From Methylobacterium sp. DB0501 (GTDB taxonomy: Bacteria > Pseudomonadota > Alphaproteobacteria > Rhizobiales > Beijerinckiaceae): a DNA stretch of 64,000 nt. Below, one piece after another: positions 47,805-56,509 of this stretch. Where the stretch lies: NCBI RefSeq assembly GCF_011043735.1, contig NZ_JAAKGV010000004.1, forward strand, positions 276,741-340,740. The letters run 5' to 3'. Under the pieces are notes generated by a model that worked only from the letters and a program-made list of their open reading frames with translations, was not told the origin of the DNA and did not search any database. Made by a program: the position numbers and the translations under genes. Positions within the stretch are counted from its first letter, which is position 1. Every line of letters begins with the position of its first letter.

Positions 47805-49280
47805 TCAGCCGAGGTCTTCATGCCACGTCCGCCCGTCGCGCTCGATCAGCGCGATGGCGGCGGTCGGGCCCCAGGTGCCGGCGGGATAGGGACGCGGCGG
47901 CTCCGGGCGGTCGGCCCAGGCGTTGAGCAGGGTGTCGGCCCAGGCCCAGGCCGCCTCGACCTCGTCGCGGCGCATGAACAGGGTGGCGTTGCCGCGCACC
48001 ACGTCCATTAGCAGGCGCTCGTAGGCGTCCGGGTAGCGCTGGTTGAAGGTCTCCTCGAACGAGATGTCGAGGCCGGTCGCCCGCAGGCGCATGCCGCCGG
48101 GGCCCGGCTCCTTGGTCATCACCTCGAGCTTGATGCCCTCCTGCGGCTGCAGCCGGATCACCAGGCGGTTCGGCTCGCGGGCGAACTCGTCGGAGAAGAT
48201 GCTGAACGGCGAGGAGCGGAACTGCACCACGATCTCGGAGACCTTCTGCGGCAGCCTCTTGCCGGTGCGCAGGTAGAACGGCACCCCGGCCCAGCGCGGC
48301 GTCATCAGTTCGAGCTTCAGGGCCACGAAGGTCTCGGTGAGGCTCGTGCGGTCCTCGGCGAGGTCGGCGACGTAGCCCGGCACCGGCTGGCCGTTCACCG
48401 CGCCGGCGACGTACTGGCCGCGCACGGTGCGCATCGGCACCTCGTGGGCGGGGATCGGCTTGAGCGCCCGCAGCACCTTCAGCTTCTCGTCGCGCACCGC
48501 ATCGGCGTCGAGGGAGAGCGGGCTCTCCATGCCGAGCAGGCAGAGGAGCTGCAGCATGTGGTTCTGCAGCATGTCGCGCAGCGCGCCCGAGGTGTCGTAG
48601 TAGCCGCCGCGGCCCTCGACCCCCACCGTCTCCGCCACGGTGATCTGCACGTGGTCGATCACGTCGGCGTTCCAGAGCCGCTCGAAGATCGTGTTGGCGA
48701 AGCGCAGCGCCAGCAGGTTCTGCACCGTCTCCTTGCCGAGGTAATGGTCGATGCGGAAGATCTGGCTCTCGGGAAAGACCTTGCCGACCTGGTCGTTGAT
48801 GGCGCGGGCCGAGGCGAGGTCGTGGCCGATCGGCTTCTCCAGCACCACGCGGGAGCGCTCGCCGATCAGCCCGTGGGCGCTGAGGTTGCGGCAGATCGAG
48901 CCGTAGAGGCTCGGCGAGGTGGCCAGATAATAGGGCCGCACGTGGCCTGGATGCTCGGCGAGCAGGTTCGCCAGGTCCTCCCAGCCCGCCTCGCCTGCGC
49001 CGTCCACCGCCACGTAAGCGAGATGGTTGAGGAAGCGCGCCACCGTGTCGGGGTCGCGGTCGGCGTCCGGCACGTGGCGCTCCAGCGCCGCGGCGGCGAG
49101 GTCCCGGTACTCACCGGTGCCGAGATGGGTGCGCGCCGCCGCGATGATGCGGCTCTCCTCCGGGATCTGCCGGTCGCGGAACCGGCAATAGAGCGCGGGC
49201 AGCAGCTTGCGCATCGTGAGATCGCCGGTGGCGCCGAACACCACGGCATCGAAGGGGGCAACGGGAATGATCTTGTGCAT
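47805..49280 (-). CDS. zwf: Glucose-6-phosphate dehydrogenase
   Basis: 491 residues. NAD(P) loop FGATGDLTMRKLLPAL, active-site RIDHYLGKE and the C-terminal G6PD domain (FYLRTGKRLPQKV, EGIKLEVMTKEPGPG, PDAYERLLMDV) are complete. First step of the pentose-phosphate and Entner-Doudoroff routes. The pgl and edd partners are not adjacent. Its upstream region contains repeat copies B and B'. Confidence 0.97.
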   Translation of the reverse strand: MHKIIPVAPFDAVVFGATGDLTMRKLLPALYCRFRDRQIPEESRIIAAARTHLGTGEYRDLAAAALERHVPDADRDPDTVARFLNHLAYVAVDGAGEAGWEDLANLLAEHPGHVRPYYLATSPSLYGSICRNLSAHGLIGERSRVVLEKPIGHDLASARAINDQVGKVFPESQIFRIDHYLGKETVQNLLALRFANTIFERLWNADVIDHVQITVAETVGVEGRGGYYDTSGALRDMLQNHMLQLLCLLGMESPLSLDADAVRDEKLKVLRALKPIPAHEVPMRTVRGQYVAGAVNGQPVPGYVADLAEDRTSLTETFVALKLELMTPRWAGVPFYLRTGKRLPQKVSEIVVQFRSSPFSIFSDEFAREPNRLVIRLQPQEGIKLEVMTKEPGPGGMRLRATGLDISFEETFNQRYPDAYERLLMDVVRGNATLFMRRDEVEAAWAWADTLLNAWADRPEPPRPYPAGTWGPTAAIALIERDGRTWHEDLG

Positions 49281-49589
49281 CGGGTAACGGGTCTCCCGCT
49301 CTCGCCGGCCGGCCCTGCAAGGGCGCGGCCAGCGCGTGTGTCTCGCGGAGGCAGGGTTTCGAAGCGGCGGTCGTCGGGCGGCGCCTAAGCAGACTTGCGT
49401 CGGCAGGCCAACGCTTCGTCTGCTCGGACTTTTGTTTTGCCGCAGATTTCTGTCGCAAAACCGGCAACCCCTTTTGCGGCATCTGCTGCGAGCAGCGCCC
49501 GATCACGCCGCGATCGGACGCTGCTCCGGGTCGTCGATCGTGCCGCATCGCCTGCGACGAACCGGTCTCCGGTCCGTCGGAACATGCTC
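49281..49589. other. Intergenic region with two copies of the dispersed repeat
   Basis: The gap before zwf contains a partial copy at about 49425-49490 and a fuller one at 49490-49593, the latter reaching the stop of the neighbouring SDR gene. No gene otherwise. Confidence 0.6.
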
Positions 49590-49593
49590 CTAG
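49490..49593. repeat. Dispersed intergenic palindromic repeat, copy B
   Basis: Same orientation as copy C: hairpin GCAGCGCCCGATC...GATCGGACGCTGC, then TGCCGCAT, GACGAACCGGT and CCGTCGGAACATGCTC. A further diverged copy (TTTTGCCGCAGATTTC ... ACCGGCAACCCCTT) directly precedes it at about 49425-49490, making a tandem pair. Confidence 0.75.
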
Positions 49594-50507
49594 AACGACG
49601 CCGGCGTCGCCGCAGCGTCCCTCACGCCCTCGTCCGCCCCGGTACTCCCGCCCGCGAGCGGGGCGTCCATGTGGGCGGCGAAGGCCGCCTTGTGGTCGGG
49701 GTGCCAGCGCGACAGGGCCGGCCGGTTGCGGATCACGTCGTCGGAGGACCAGCGCATCCGCTTCTCGTCCATCTCCCGGGTGGTCTCGTTGTCCGGGCAC
49801 AGGATGTAGAAGTCGCCGGCCGTCATCTTCTCCAGGAGGAAATCGACGGTCTGCTCCGGCGTCCAGGCGCCGGCCGGCTTCTCGGTCGCGCCGCGGGCCC
49901 GGGTCAGGCCGGTATAGACGAAGCCGGGGATCAGCAGGTGGGCCGTCACCGGCGAGTTCGCCTCGCGCAGCTCGTGCGCCAAGGCCTCGGTCGTCACCTT
50001 CACGCCGGCCTTGCTGACGTTGTAGGGCGTGTTGCCCGGCGGCGTGGTGATGCCCTGCTTCGACCCGGTGACGATCACCGCCCCCGGCCGGCCCGCCTCG
50101 ATCATCGCCGGCACGAAGGCCCGGATGGCGTTGATCACGCCCCACAGGTTGGTGTCGAGGATGCGGTGCCAGGTGGCCGAATCCGAGAAGAACCGGCCGC
50201 CGGCCTCGATGCCGGCATTCGCCATCAGCAGCGACACCTCGCCGAGGGCGCTCGCCTCCCGGCGCAGCGCCTCCAGCGCTTCGGGCACGGCCACGTCGGT
50301 CGGCACCGCGCGCACCTCCGCCTCGCCGCCCTGCGCCACGGCTGCGACGTCGCGGCCGGCCTGCGTCAGCGCCTCGCCGGGCAGGTCGGCCAGCACCACC
50401 CGCATCCCGGCCCGCGCGAAGGCCTTGGCGGCCGCGAGGCCGATGCCGCTCGCCGCGCCGGTGACGACCGCGACGCGGCCCTTCGCGAGTGCGGGGTGGT
50501 GGATCAT
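49590..50507 (-). CDS. Short-chain dehydrogenase/reductase
   Basis: About 305 residues. Rossmann loop VVTGAASGIGLAAAKAF, NAG motif MANAGIEAGG, catalytic Ser in VIVTGSKQG and the Tyr/Lys pair in NTPYNVSKAGVK. RBS GGAG. The substrate is unknown. It lies next to a TetR gene on the same strand 106 bases upstream, which may control it. Confidence 0.9.
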   Translation of the reverse strand: MIHHPALAKGRVAVVTGAASGIGLAAAKAFARAGMRVVLADLPGEALTQAGRDVAAVAQGGEAEVRAVPTDVAVPEALEALRREASALGEVSLLMANAGIEAGGRFFSDSATWHRILDTNLWGVINAIRAFVPAMIEAGRPGAVIVTGSKQGITTPPGNTPYNVSKAGVKVTTEALAHELREANSPVTAHLLIPGFVYTGLTRARGATEKPAGAWTPEQTVDFLLEKMTAGDFYILCPDNETTREMDEKRMRWSSDDVIRNRPALSRWHPDHKAAFAAHMDAPLAGGSTGADEGVRDAAATPASF

Positions 50508-50613
50508 GCTGCGCTCCGCCTGGAATTTGGGCTCTGTCTCAGCCCGGCAGGTAGGCAGCCGCACCGGAAACGCCACGGGCGGCGGCGCAAAAATTCGCGC
50601 CACGCTCTCGCGC

Positions 50614-51240
50614 TCAGGCGGTTTTGCGGCCCCGGCACGGCGCGCCCGGCAGGGCGGCATCGAGGAGACTCCCCAGCGCCCGGGCGCCGACGCGCCCGAC
50701 CTCCGGATCGCGGGTGAGCAACGCCGTGACGATCGCGCCGTCGACGAGCAGGCCGACCTCCCATCCCAGGGCGTCGGGGTCGCGGGCACCGGCCTCGGCG
50801 AGGAGGTCGCGCAGGCGTGCCACCACCTGGCGCTTGTGGGCGAGGGTCAGGGCGCGGATCCGGTCGTCGCGCTTGTCGTGCTCGCCGACGGCGTTGATGA
50901 ACGGGCAGCCATAGAACCGCTCGTCGCGGAACCACTCGGCGAGCAGCGGGAAGATGCGGTCGAGCCGCTCGCGCGGGCTCGCCTCGCCGGCATCGAGCCC
51001 GCCGAGGAACCAGTCGCGCCAGGACCGTCCTTCCGCCTCCAGCACCGTCTCGACCAGGCGCTCCTTCGATCCGAACAGCTTGTAGAGCGTCGCCTTGGCG
51101 GTGCCGGCCGCCGCCACCACGGCATCGACCCCGACGGCGTGGATGCCGTACCGAAAGAACAGCTCGGAGGCCGCGCGCTGCAGGCGCTCACGGGGCGGGC
51201 CCTCGCTCCGCGGATGCGTGTCGCCCACCCGCACCGTCAC
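50614..51240 (-). CDS. TetR/AcrR-family transcriptional regulator
   Basis: About 208 residues from a GTG start with GGAG nine bases upstream. The HTH is RLQRAASELFFRYGIHAVGVDAVVAAAGTAKATLYKLFGSKERLV (as pieces ELFFRYGIHAVGV and GTAKATLYKLFGSKE), and the C-terminal effector domain is of the type found with SDR or oxidoreductase genes (GCPFINAVGEHDKRDD). It likely represses itself or the neighbouring dehydrogenase. Confidence 0.9.
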   Translation of the reverse strand: MTVRVGDTHPRSEGPPRERLQRAASELFFRYGIHAVGVDAVVAAAGTAKATLYKLFGSKERLVETVLEAEGRSWRDWFLGGLDAGEASPRERLDRIFPLLAEWFRDERFYGCPFINAVGEHDKRDDRIRALTLAHKRQVVARLRDLLAEAGARDPDALGWEVGLLVDGAIVTALLTRDPEVGRVGARALGSLLDAALPGAPCRGRKTA

Positions 51241-51750
51241 GCGGCCTGCTCCAACCCGATCTTCCCGCTTGCGTTCAAACCGGTCACCCCCGCGAGACGA
51301 CGCCCGCGGCGCGGGCGAGACTGACCTGTTTTGCAGCAAGGCCGTGCGCCGCACCAGTGATCCAAGGTGCGTAACCCCTGCCGGATCGAACTTGACTGCG
51401 ATTGGCATGAGCTGTGCGGCTCTCAGATCGGCGAAAGACGGACCGGTCTGTATGATTGATCGTCGCGAGACGTCGTGGGACGGGCGCCGGAGCGCAGGTT
51501 CATCTCGGACGGCCCGGAGGCAGCAACCGTGGCGGTCCGGCTCGCCGTGTCGGCCGATGGGGAAAGAGGCGCGACGCGAGCTGGATCGTAACCCTCACCT
51601 CCCACTGCGGGGGAGGGTGTCCGGCGGATACCCGGCGGGAGAGGGGCACGTTCCCGGAAATGCCTGAACCGGCGTGAGGGGCGCTCCCTGGATCGGCGTC
51701 GCCCAACTCCTCCCACGCCAACGGTCGTTGAAAACGACCATTGGTTCGAT

Positions 51751-51805
51751 TCTCGAATTTTCGATGCCAAGCCCGGGACCTTGGGCTCGACATTGAAATT
51801 CGAGA
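51751..51805. repeat. Imperfect inverted repeat, arms of 15-16 bases
   Basis: TCTCGAATTTTCGATG pairs with CATTGAAATTCGAGA; the loop contains a nested AGCCC...GGGCT. It is less GC-rich than all surrounding sequence. Confidence 0.6.
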
Positions 51806-51913
51806 GGGCTCGACGGCCCCGTCGATCTCGGACTCGCCCGAGATCGAATCGATGCGTCAGCATCCTGGGCCGTCGGTATCACAGCACACCAGGTTCCCCA
51901 CTCTCCCCCAACC

Positions 51914-51970
51914 CGAGTCGGGCATGCCCGACTCGATCAAGTGGGTGGGGAACTCGGGCAAGCCCGAGTT
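51914..51970. repeat. Two palindromes with core CGGGC-NN-GCCCG
   Basis: A perfect palindrome with arms CGAGTCGGGCA/TGCCCGACTCG (51914-51935) and AACTCGGGCAAGCCCGAGTT (51951-51970). The same core is at 23136-23157. Confidence 0.6.
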
Positions 51971-52018
51971 CCAGGGAGAGGGGTTTGGATGCGCCTCTGC
52001 TCGCGATGGCGCGAACGC

Positions 52019-53071
52019 TCACTCCCCCGACGAATCGGCGGGCTTCGGGAACAGCTCGCCGGCCGGCTCGGTGCCCTCGGCGCCCTCGAACCGGGTGCGG
52101 CGGCGGCGGCGCGGCCGGGCCGCCGGGGCATCGGTCGCGTCGGTCGCGTCGACCGGCGCGGCGGGGGGCGCCGGCGGCGGCTCCTCGACCGGGGCGGGCG
52201 GCGGGGTGACGGGGCGCACCGGGGTGGTCAGGAAGGCCGGCAGACCGGTCGGCTCGTCGGCGGCCAGCACCGGCTCGGAGCGGGGCTCCTCGCGGCGACG
52301 CTCGCGGCGGAACTCGGAGCGGCCACCCTCGCGGTAGCCCTCTTGCCGCCCGGATTCCTGACGCCCGTTCTCCTGGCGCGGGGCTTCCTGGCGCACGGGC
52401 TGCGGCGGCTCGGCGCGGGACGGCTCCTGCCGCTCAGGACGATCCTGGCGTTCAGGACGGTCTTGCCGCTCGGGGCGATCCTGGCGGTCGCGCTGCTGGC
52501 GCTCCTGCCGGTTCTGGAAGCGCTCGCGCCGGTCTTGACGAGGTTGGTCCTGGCGCGGCTGTTCCTGACGCGCATCGCCCCGGGCGTCCTGGCGGTCGTA
52601 GCGGGACGGGCGGTCGTCGCGGCTGTCGTAGGGCTGGGGCTGCTGACCGGGATCGCCGTAATCGTCGGCGGCGCCGTAGCCGGACTGCGAGTAGCCGTTG
52701 ACGCCGCGCTCGTTGGCGCCGCGCTCCTGGACGGCGTAGCCGTTGGTCGGCGCGCCCTCGTCGTCGCCGTCCTCGTCGTCGTCGTAGCCCTGGCGACCGT
52801 AGGTGCCGCCGTATTGCTGGCGGTACTGCTCGTTCGCTGCGGCGATGATGCGGTAATAATGCTCGCCGTGCTGGAAGTAGTTCTCGGCCATCACCGGGTC
52901 GCCGCTCGCCTGGGCGTCGCGGGCGAGCTGGGCGTATTTCTCGGCGATGTGCTGGGCGGTGCCGCGGATCTTCACGTCGGGGCCGTTCGACTCGTAGGCC
53001 CGGGTCAGCGGGTTCGGCCCCTTGTTGCTGCGGTTGCGGCCACGCATACGCCTGTTCTGGTTCGGTCTCAT
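52019..53071 (-). CDS. DUF4167 protein with long charged low-complexity tail
   Basis: 350 residues. The conserved domain is at the N-terminus: RRMRGRNRSNKGPNPLTRAYESNGPDVKIRGTAQHIAEKYAQLARDAQASGDPV (as pieces RSNKGPNPLTRAYESNGPDV and AENYFQHGEHYYRII). The rest is Asp/Arg/Gln/Pro/Glu-rich, with repeated DRPERQ units around residues 190-210, ending in a Pro-rich then basic stretch. The family is common in Hyphomicrobiales; function unknown, with RNA-binding-like composition. Next to prmC-prfA, as usual in this order. Confidence 0.88.
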   Translation of the reverse strand: MRPNQNRRMRGRNRSNKGPNPLTRAYESNGPDVKIRGTAQHIAEKYAQLARDAQASGDPVMAENYFQHGEHYYRIIAAANEQYRQQYGGTYGRQGYDDDEDGDDEGAPTNGYAVQERGANERGVNGYSQSGYGAADDYGDPGQQPQPYDSRDDRPSRYDRQDARGDARQEQPRQDQPRQDRRERFQNRQERQQRDRQDRPERQDRPERQDRPERQEPSRAEPPQPVRQEAPRQENGRQESGRQEGYREGGRSEFRRERRREEPRSEPVLAADEPTGLPAFLTTPVRPVTPPPAPVEEPPPAPPAAPVDATDATDAPAARPRRRRRTRFEGAEGTEPAGELFPKPADSSGE

Positions 53072-53473
53072 CGGTCTCGACTGACCCTCTTCGACGACTT
53101 GAAGGGCGGGACTACGCGCGCGGCGGTGCTTCGTCCGCGGAGCCGGGCGGCCTCTGCCGGGCCATGTTCCGTCTCCGCAGCGATGTCCGCCTTGCCCTGT
53201 GCGACCGCGGGCCGCCTCGCGGTCCGGCCGTCGTCGATCGACAGATGCGGGGCACCGGACCGCCTACGCGCTCATTGGTCTGCCCGGTGGTGGAAGATCG
53301 TCCAAAGGTCCGCGCTCAATGTCGCGCCCGAGAACTGAGCCTGGCTGTCTGATCCGGACCGTTCACGATCTACCTCGGGACGTTAGCGGGTTCGACGCCC
53401 CCCGCCAAGGGACTTCACGCGGATTTCAGGCCGGTTTCGCGCATAAAGATCACAGGAACCTGAATAATCCGCG
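53072..53473. other. Intergenic region between prmC and the DUF4167 gene
   Basis: 402 bases with lower GC near 53440-53480. It should contain the promoter of the DUF4167 gene and the end of the prfA-prmC unit. I see no ORF or RNA gene. Confidence 0.45.
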
Positions 53474-54361
53474 TCAGGGAGCGATCCTCGCGGTCATGAC
53501 GACCACCCGCGGGTGGCCGGCGAGGTCGCAGACCACCCGCGCCGACAGGCCGTGGGCAGCGGCGAGATCCCGCAGATCCGACTCTTGGTCGTAGCCGATC
53601 TCGACCAGGAGATGCCCGCCCGGCGCCAGCAGGGGCGGCACCTGGGCCAGGATGGCGCGGTAGGCGTCGAGCCCGTCGGGACCGCCGTCGAGGGCGAGGC
53701 GCGGGTCGTGGGCACGCACCTCCTCGGACAGGCCGGCGATGGCGTCGGTCGCGATATAGGGCGGGTTGGCAACGACGAGGTCGAAGGGTCCGGCGAGTGC
53801 CGCGGCCCAGTTCCCGGCGGCGAAGGCGGCACGGTTCGCGACGCCGTTGCGGGCGGCGTTGGCCCGGGCGGTCGCGAGCGCAGCCTGCGAACGGTCGAGG
53901 CCGAGGCCCTGGGCCCGCGGCCACTCGGTGAGCAGAGCCACCAGGATACAGCCCGATCCGGTGCCGAGATCGACCAGCCGGTGCGAGCCGCCCGGATCGA
54001 GGCCGAGGGCGAGGGCCGCCTCGACCAGGGTCTCGGTATCGGGGCGCGGCACCAGGGTGTCGGGCGAGAGCCCGAAGGGCAGGCCCCAGAACTCCCAGGC
54101 GCCGATGATCCGGGCCACCGGCTCGCCGGCGACGCGCCGGGCGAGATAGGCCGTCAGGCGCTCCGCCCCCGCCGCCCCGGCGGGCTCGTTCCCGCGCAGG
54201 GCGAGGTCGGTGGCGGTGACGCCCAACGCCTCCTCGACCAGGATGCGGGCATCGAGGGCGGCAGTCTCGATCCCGCCCGCCGCGAGCGCGTCGACGGCCC
54301 GGGCCCGGGCCGCGGTCCGGGTCGTCCCGGCGTCGATCGGACCGGCGGCGAGGCCGGTCAC
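53474..54361 (-). CDS. prmC: Release-factor glutamine methyltransferase
   Basis: 295 residues from GTG. Methylates the Gln of the GGQ motif in RF1/RF2. The SAM loop is [14 protein letters not shown] and the catalytic NPPY is in [13 protein letters not shown]-terminal helical domain precedes. Its start overlaps the prfA stop (GTGA), so the enzyme and its substrate are coupled. Confidence 0.96.
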   Translation of the reverse strand: MTGLAAGPIDAGTTRTAARARAVDALAAGGIETAALDARILVEEALGVTATDLALRGNEPAGAAGAERLTAYLARRVAGEPVARIIGAWEFWGLPFGLSPDTLVPRPDTETLVEAALALGLDPGGSHRLVDLGTGSGCILVALLTEWPRAQGLGLDRSQAALATARANAARNGVANRAAFAAGNWAAALAGPFDLVVANPPYIATDAIAGLSEEVRAHDPRLALDGGPDGLDAYRAILAQVPPLLAPGGHLLVEIGYDQESDLRDLAAAHGLSARVVCDLAGHPRVVVMTARIAP

Positions 54362-55437
54362 GCCATCCCCTCGGCAGCCAGCAACGCCGCCTGGTGCTCG
54401 GTGATCAGCGCGTCCACCACCTCGTCGAGGGCGGTACCGGCCATCACCTCCTCGAGCTTGTAGAGTGTCAGGTTGATGCGGTGGTCGGTCACCCGGGCCT
54501 GCGGGAAGTTGTAGGTGCGGATCCGCTCCGAGCGGTCGCCGCTGCCGACCTGGGACTTGCGGTCCGCGGCGCGGGCGGCATCCTTCTGGCTGCGCTCCTG
54601 GTCGTAGAGCTTGGCCCGCAGCAGGGACATGGCGCGGGCCCGGTTCTTGTGCTGCGAGCGCTCCTCCTGGACGAAGATCACGATGCCGCTCGGCACGTGG
54701 GTGATGCGGATCGCCGATTCGGTCTTGTTGACGTGCTGGCCGCCGGCTCCCTGCGCCCGCATGGTGTCGATCTTCAGGTCGGAATCGTTGACCTGGATGT
54801 CGACCTCCTCGGCCTCCGGCAGCACCGCCACGGTGGCGGCGGAGGTGTGGATGCGCCCCTGCGTCTCGGTATCGGGCACCCGCTGCACCCGGTGGGCGCC
54901 GCTCTCGAACTTCAGCCGGGCGAAGACGCCGCGCCCCTTCACCTCGGCCACGACCTCGCGGTAGCCGCCCATCGTGCCGGGGCTCTCGGAGATGACCTCG
55001 ACCTTCCAGCCCTTCAGGTCGGCGTAGCGCGAGTACATCCGGAACAGGTCGCCGGCGAAGAGCGCCGCCTCGTCGCCGCCGGTGCCGGCGCGCACCTCCA
55101 GGATGGCGCTCTTCTCGTCGGCCGCGTCCTTGGGCAGGAGCAGCAATTGCAGCGACCGGGCGGCGGCCTCGCGGGCGGCCTCGGCCTCCGGCTTCTCCTC
55201 GGCGGCGAGCGCCCGCATCTCGGGATCGCCCTCCTCGATCATCTCCTCGACGCCGCGCAACGCGCGCTCGGCGGCCCGGAAGGCGCGGATCGCCTCGACG
55301 ACGGAATCGAGCTCGGACAGCTCGCGCGAGAGCTGCACGAAGCTCTCGGCCTCGGCTTCCCCGGCGCTCAGGGTGGCGGTGACGATGTCGTGGCGGGCCA
55401 GGATGGCGTCGAGACGGTCGGACGGGATCGCGATCAT
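54358..55437 (-). CDS. prfA: Peptide chain release factor 1
   Basis: About 359 residues. Recognises UAA/UAG. The GGQ motif is in [18 protein letters not shown] and the recognition loop is in [15 protein letters not shown]; the family opening is [16 protein letters not shown]. The start has no purine-rich ribosome-binding site (the upstream bases are GGCCATATCTCCTGC), so another mode of initiation, or a different start, may apply. Confidence 0.97.
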   Translation of the reverse strand: MIAIPSDRLDAILARHDIVTATLSAGEAEAESFVQLSRELSELDSVVEAIRAFRAAERALRGVEEMIEEGDPEMRALAAEEKPEAEAAREAAARSLQLLLLPKDAADEKSAILEVRAGTGGDEAALFAGDLFRMYSRYADLKGWKVEVISESPGTMGGYREVVAEVKGRGVFARLKFESGAHRVQRVPDTETQGRIHTSAATVAVLPEAEEVDIQVNDSDLKIDTMRAQGAGGQHVNKTESAIRITHVPSGIVIFVQEERSQHKNRARAMSLLRAKLYDQERSQKDAARAADRKSQVGSGDRSERIRTYNFPQARVTDHRINLTLYKLEEVMAGTALDEVVDALITEHQAALLAAEGMA

Positions 55438-55671
55438 GCAGGAGATATGGCCATTCGTATCGGCCGGTTCAGCCGGGGCGGCCCGCGCCCGGTGCCGGAG
55501 ATGATGCCGCGTATAGCAGGTCTGCGGGGGATGGGGAGTCGGGGTGGCACGGCACACCGCTTGCACCATGGCAGTACGCGCGCCGTTCGCCACGCCCGCA
55601 CGCCGCACGCGCCCTCAGGCCGGATCGATGCGATGACGGCGGATCGATCCGGCCGACACAGGGAGATGGTT

Positions 55672-56094
55672 ATGATCGAGACGAGCGGCCTCAAGAACCT
55701 GTTCGATCGCTGGGAGAGGGTCTGGCATGAGGGCGCCTTCGACCTCGTCGAGGCCTGTGTTACGCCGCATTACATCCGGCACGACGAGTTGGGTGATCGC
55801 ACCGTGAGCCGCGAGGACTATGCGGCCGAGCTGTCACGCTTGCGGCAGGCGCGACCGGACGTCAGGATCGTGGTGTACGACCATCACTTCGATGGCGAGC
55901 GCGCCTGGTACCGCTTCACGATGAGATGGACGGACCGGGAGAGCGGTGAGGTGTGCACCCGCGCGGGCATGCAATCCTATCGCACCGAAGGAGGCAAGCT
56001 CGCGGAGACCTGGGTCGTGATGCAGCCGATCGGCTCGGCCTGGAGCGACGCCACGGCACAGCCGAACTGGACGACCCACATCAGTGGTCGGTAG
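55672..56094 (+). CDS. SnoaL/NTF2-like protein
   Basis: 140 residues. The NTF2-like fold pattern (FDRWERVWHEGAFDLVEACVTPHYIRHDE ... WYRFTMRWTDRESGE) is recognisable. These small proteins are enzymes (polyketide cyclase-like) or ligand binders; the activity here is unknown. The ATG is six bases after GGGAG. It converges with ptsP across a gap of about 415 bases. Confidence 0.75.
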   Translation: MIETSGLKNLFDRWERVWHEGAFDLVEACVTPHYIRHDELGDRTVSREDYAAELSRLRQARPDVRIVVYDHHFDGERAWYRFTMRWTDRESGEVCTRAGMQSYRTEGGKLAETWVVMQPIGSAWSDATAQPNWTTHISGR

Positions 56095-56509
56095 CGCCTC
56101 TGGAGCATCTCCCTCGCTTTCGAGCGAGTAGCCGTGGATAAAGCCGGCCCGCCTTACGCGAGACCCTTTGCGGATGAGGGTTGCCTGCCCCATTTTACGA
56201 GCGAGCAGCCGCGGGTGGCAGCCCGCGACCCCTCTTGTCGGTCAGACGTCATTACATGAGCCCGATCGTGATGGTGATATTCCATCCGGTCGGGTCCTTC
56301 GTGACGGTGATCGTCACGAACGGCCAGCCGTTCATATCTCTCACCCTCTCTCCGGTCTGCGCCAGCTCGAAAGGCGGCGGCCGGCGATTCCGCCGCAAAC
56401 CCCGCATGCCACGGGGCCTTCGCGGCCGGAGAGAGTCTTTCCCGACGTCAGAACGATCGCACGGTGAGGTTACCGATTCGCGTAGCTGGCAGAGATCCGC
56501 CCGTGCCCG
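56095..56509. other. Intergenic region between converging genes
   Basis: 415 bases containing a hairpin TTCGTGACG-GTGAT-CGTCACGAA at 56299-56321 and no convincing ORF. No U-tract terminator was recognised. Confidence 0.45.

Larger units (their letters stand above)
51241..52018. other. Long structured intergenic region
   Basis: 778 bases, the largest gap here. It holds a hairpin GGTCGTT-GAA-AACGACC at 51723-51739, an imperfect inverted repeat TCTCGAATTTTCGATG...CATTGAAATTCGAGA at 51751-51805, and two palindromes at 51914-51970. No ORF with a start and ribosome-binding site. An unrecognised structured RNA is possible. Confidence 0.5.

Noticed and set aside
51241..52018. RNase P RNA, tmRNA or signal-recognition-particle RNA in the large gap
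   Set aside because: I looked for their conserved cores (for example the GGAAGGAAGCAGC segment of SRP RNA) and did not find them.
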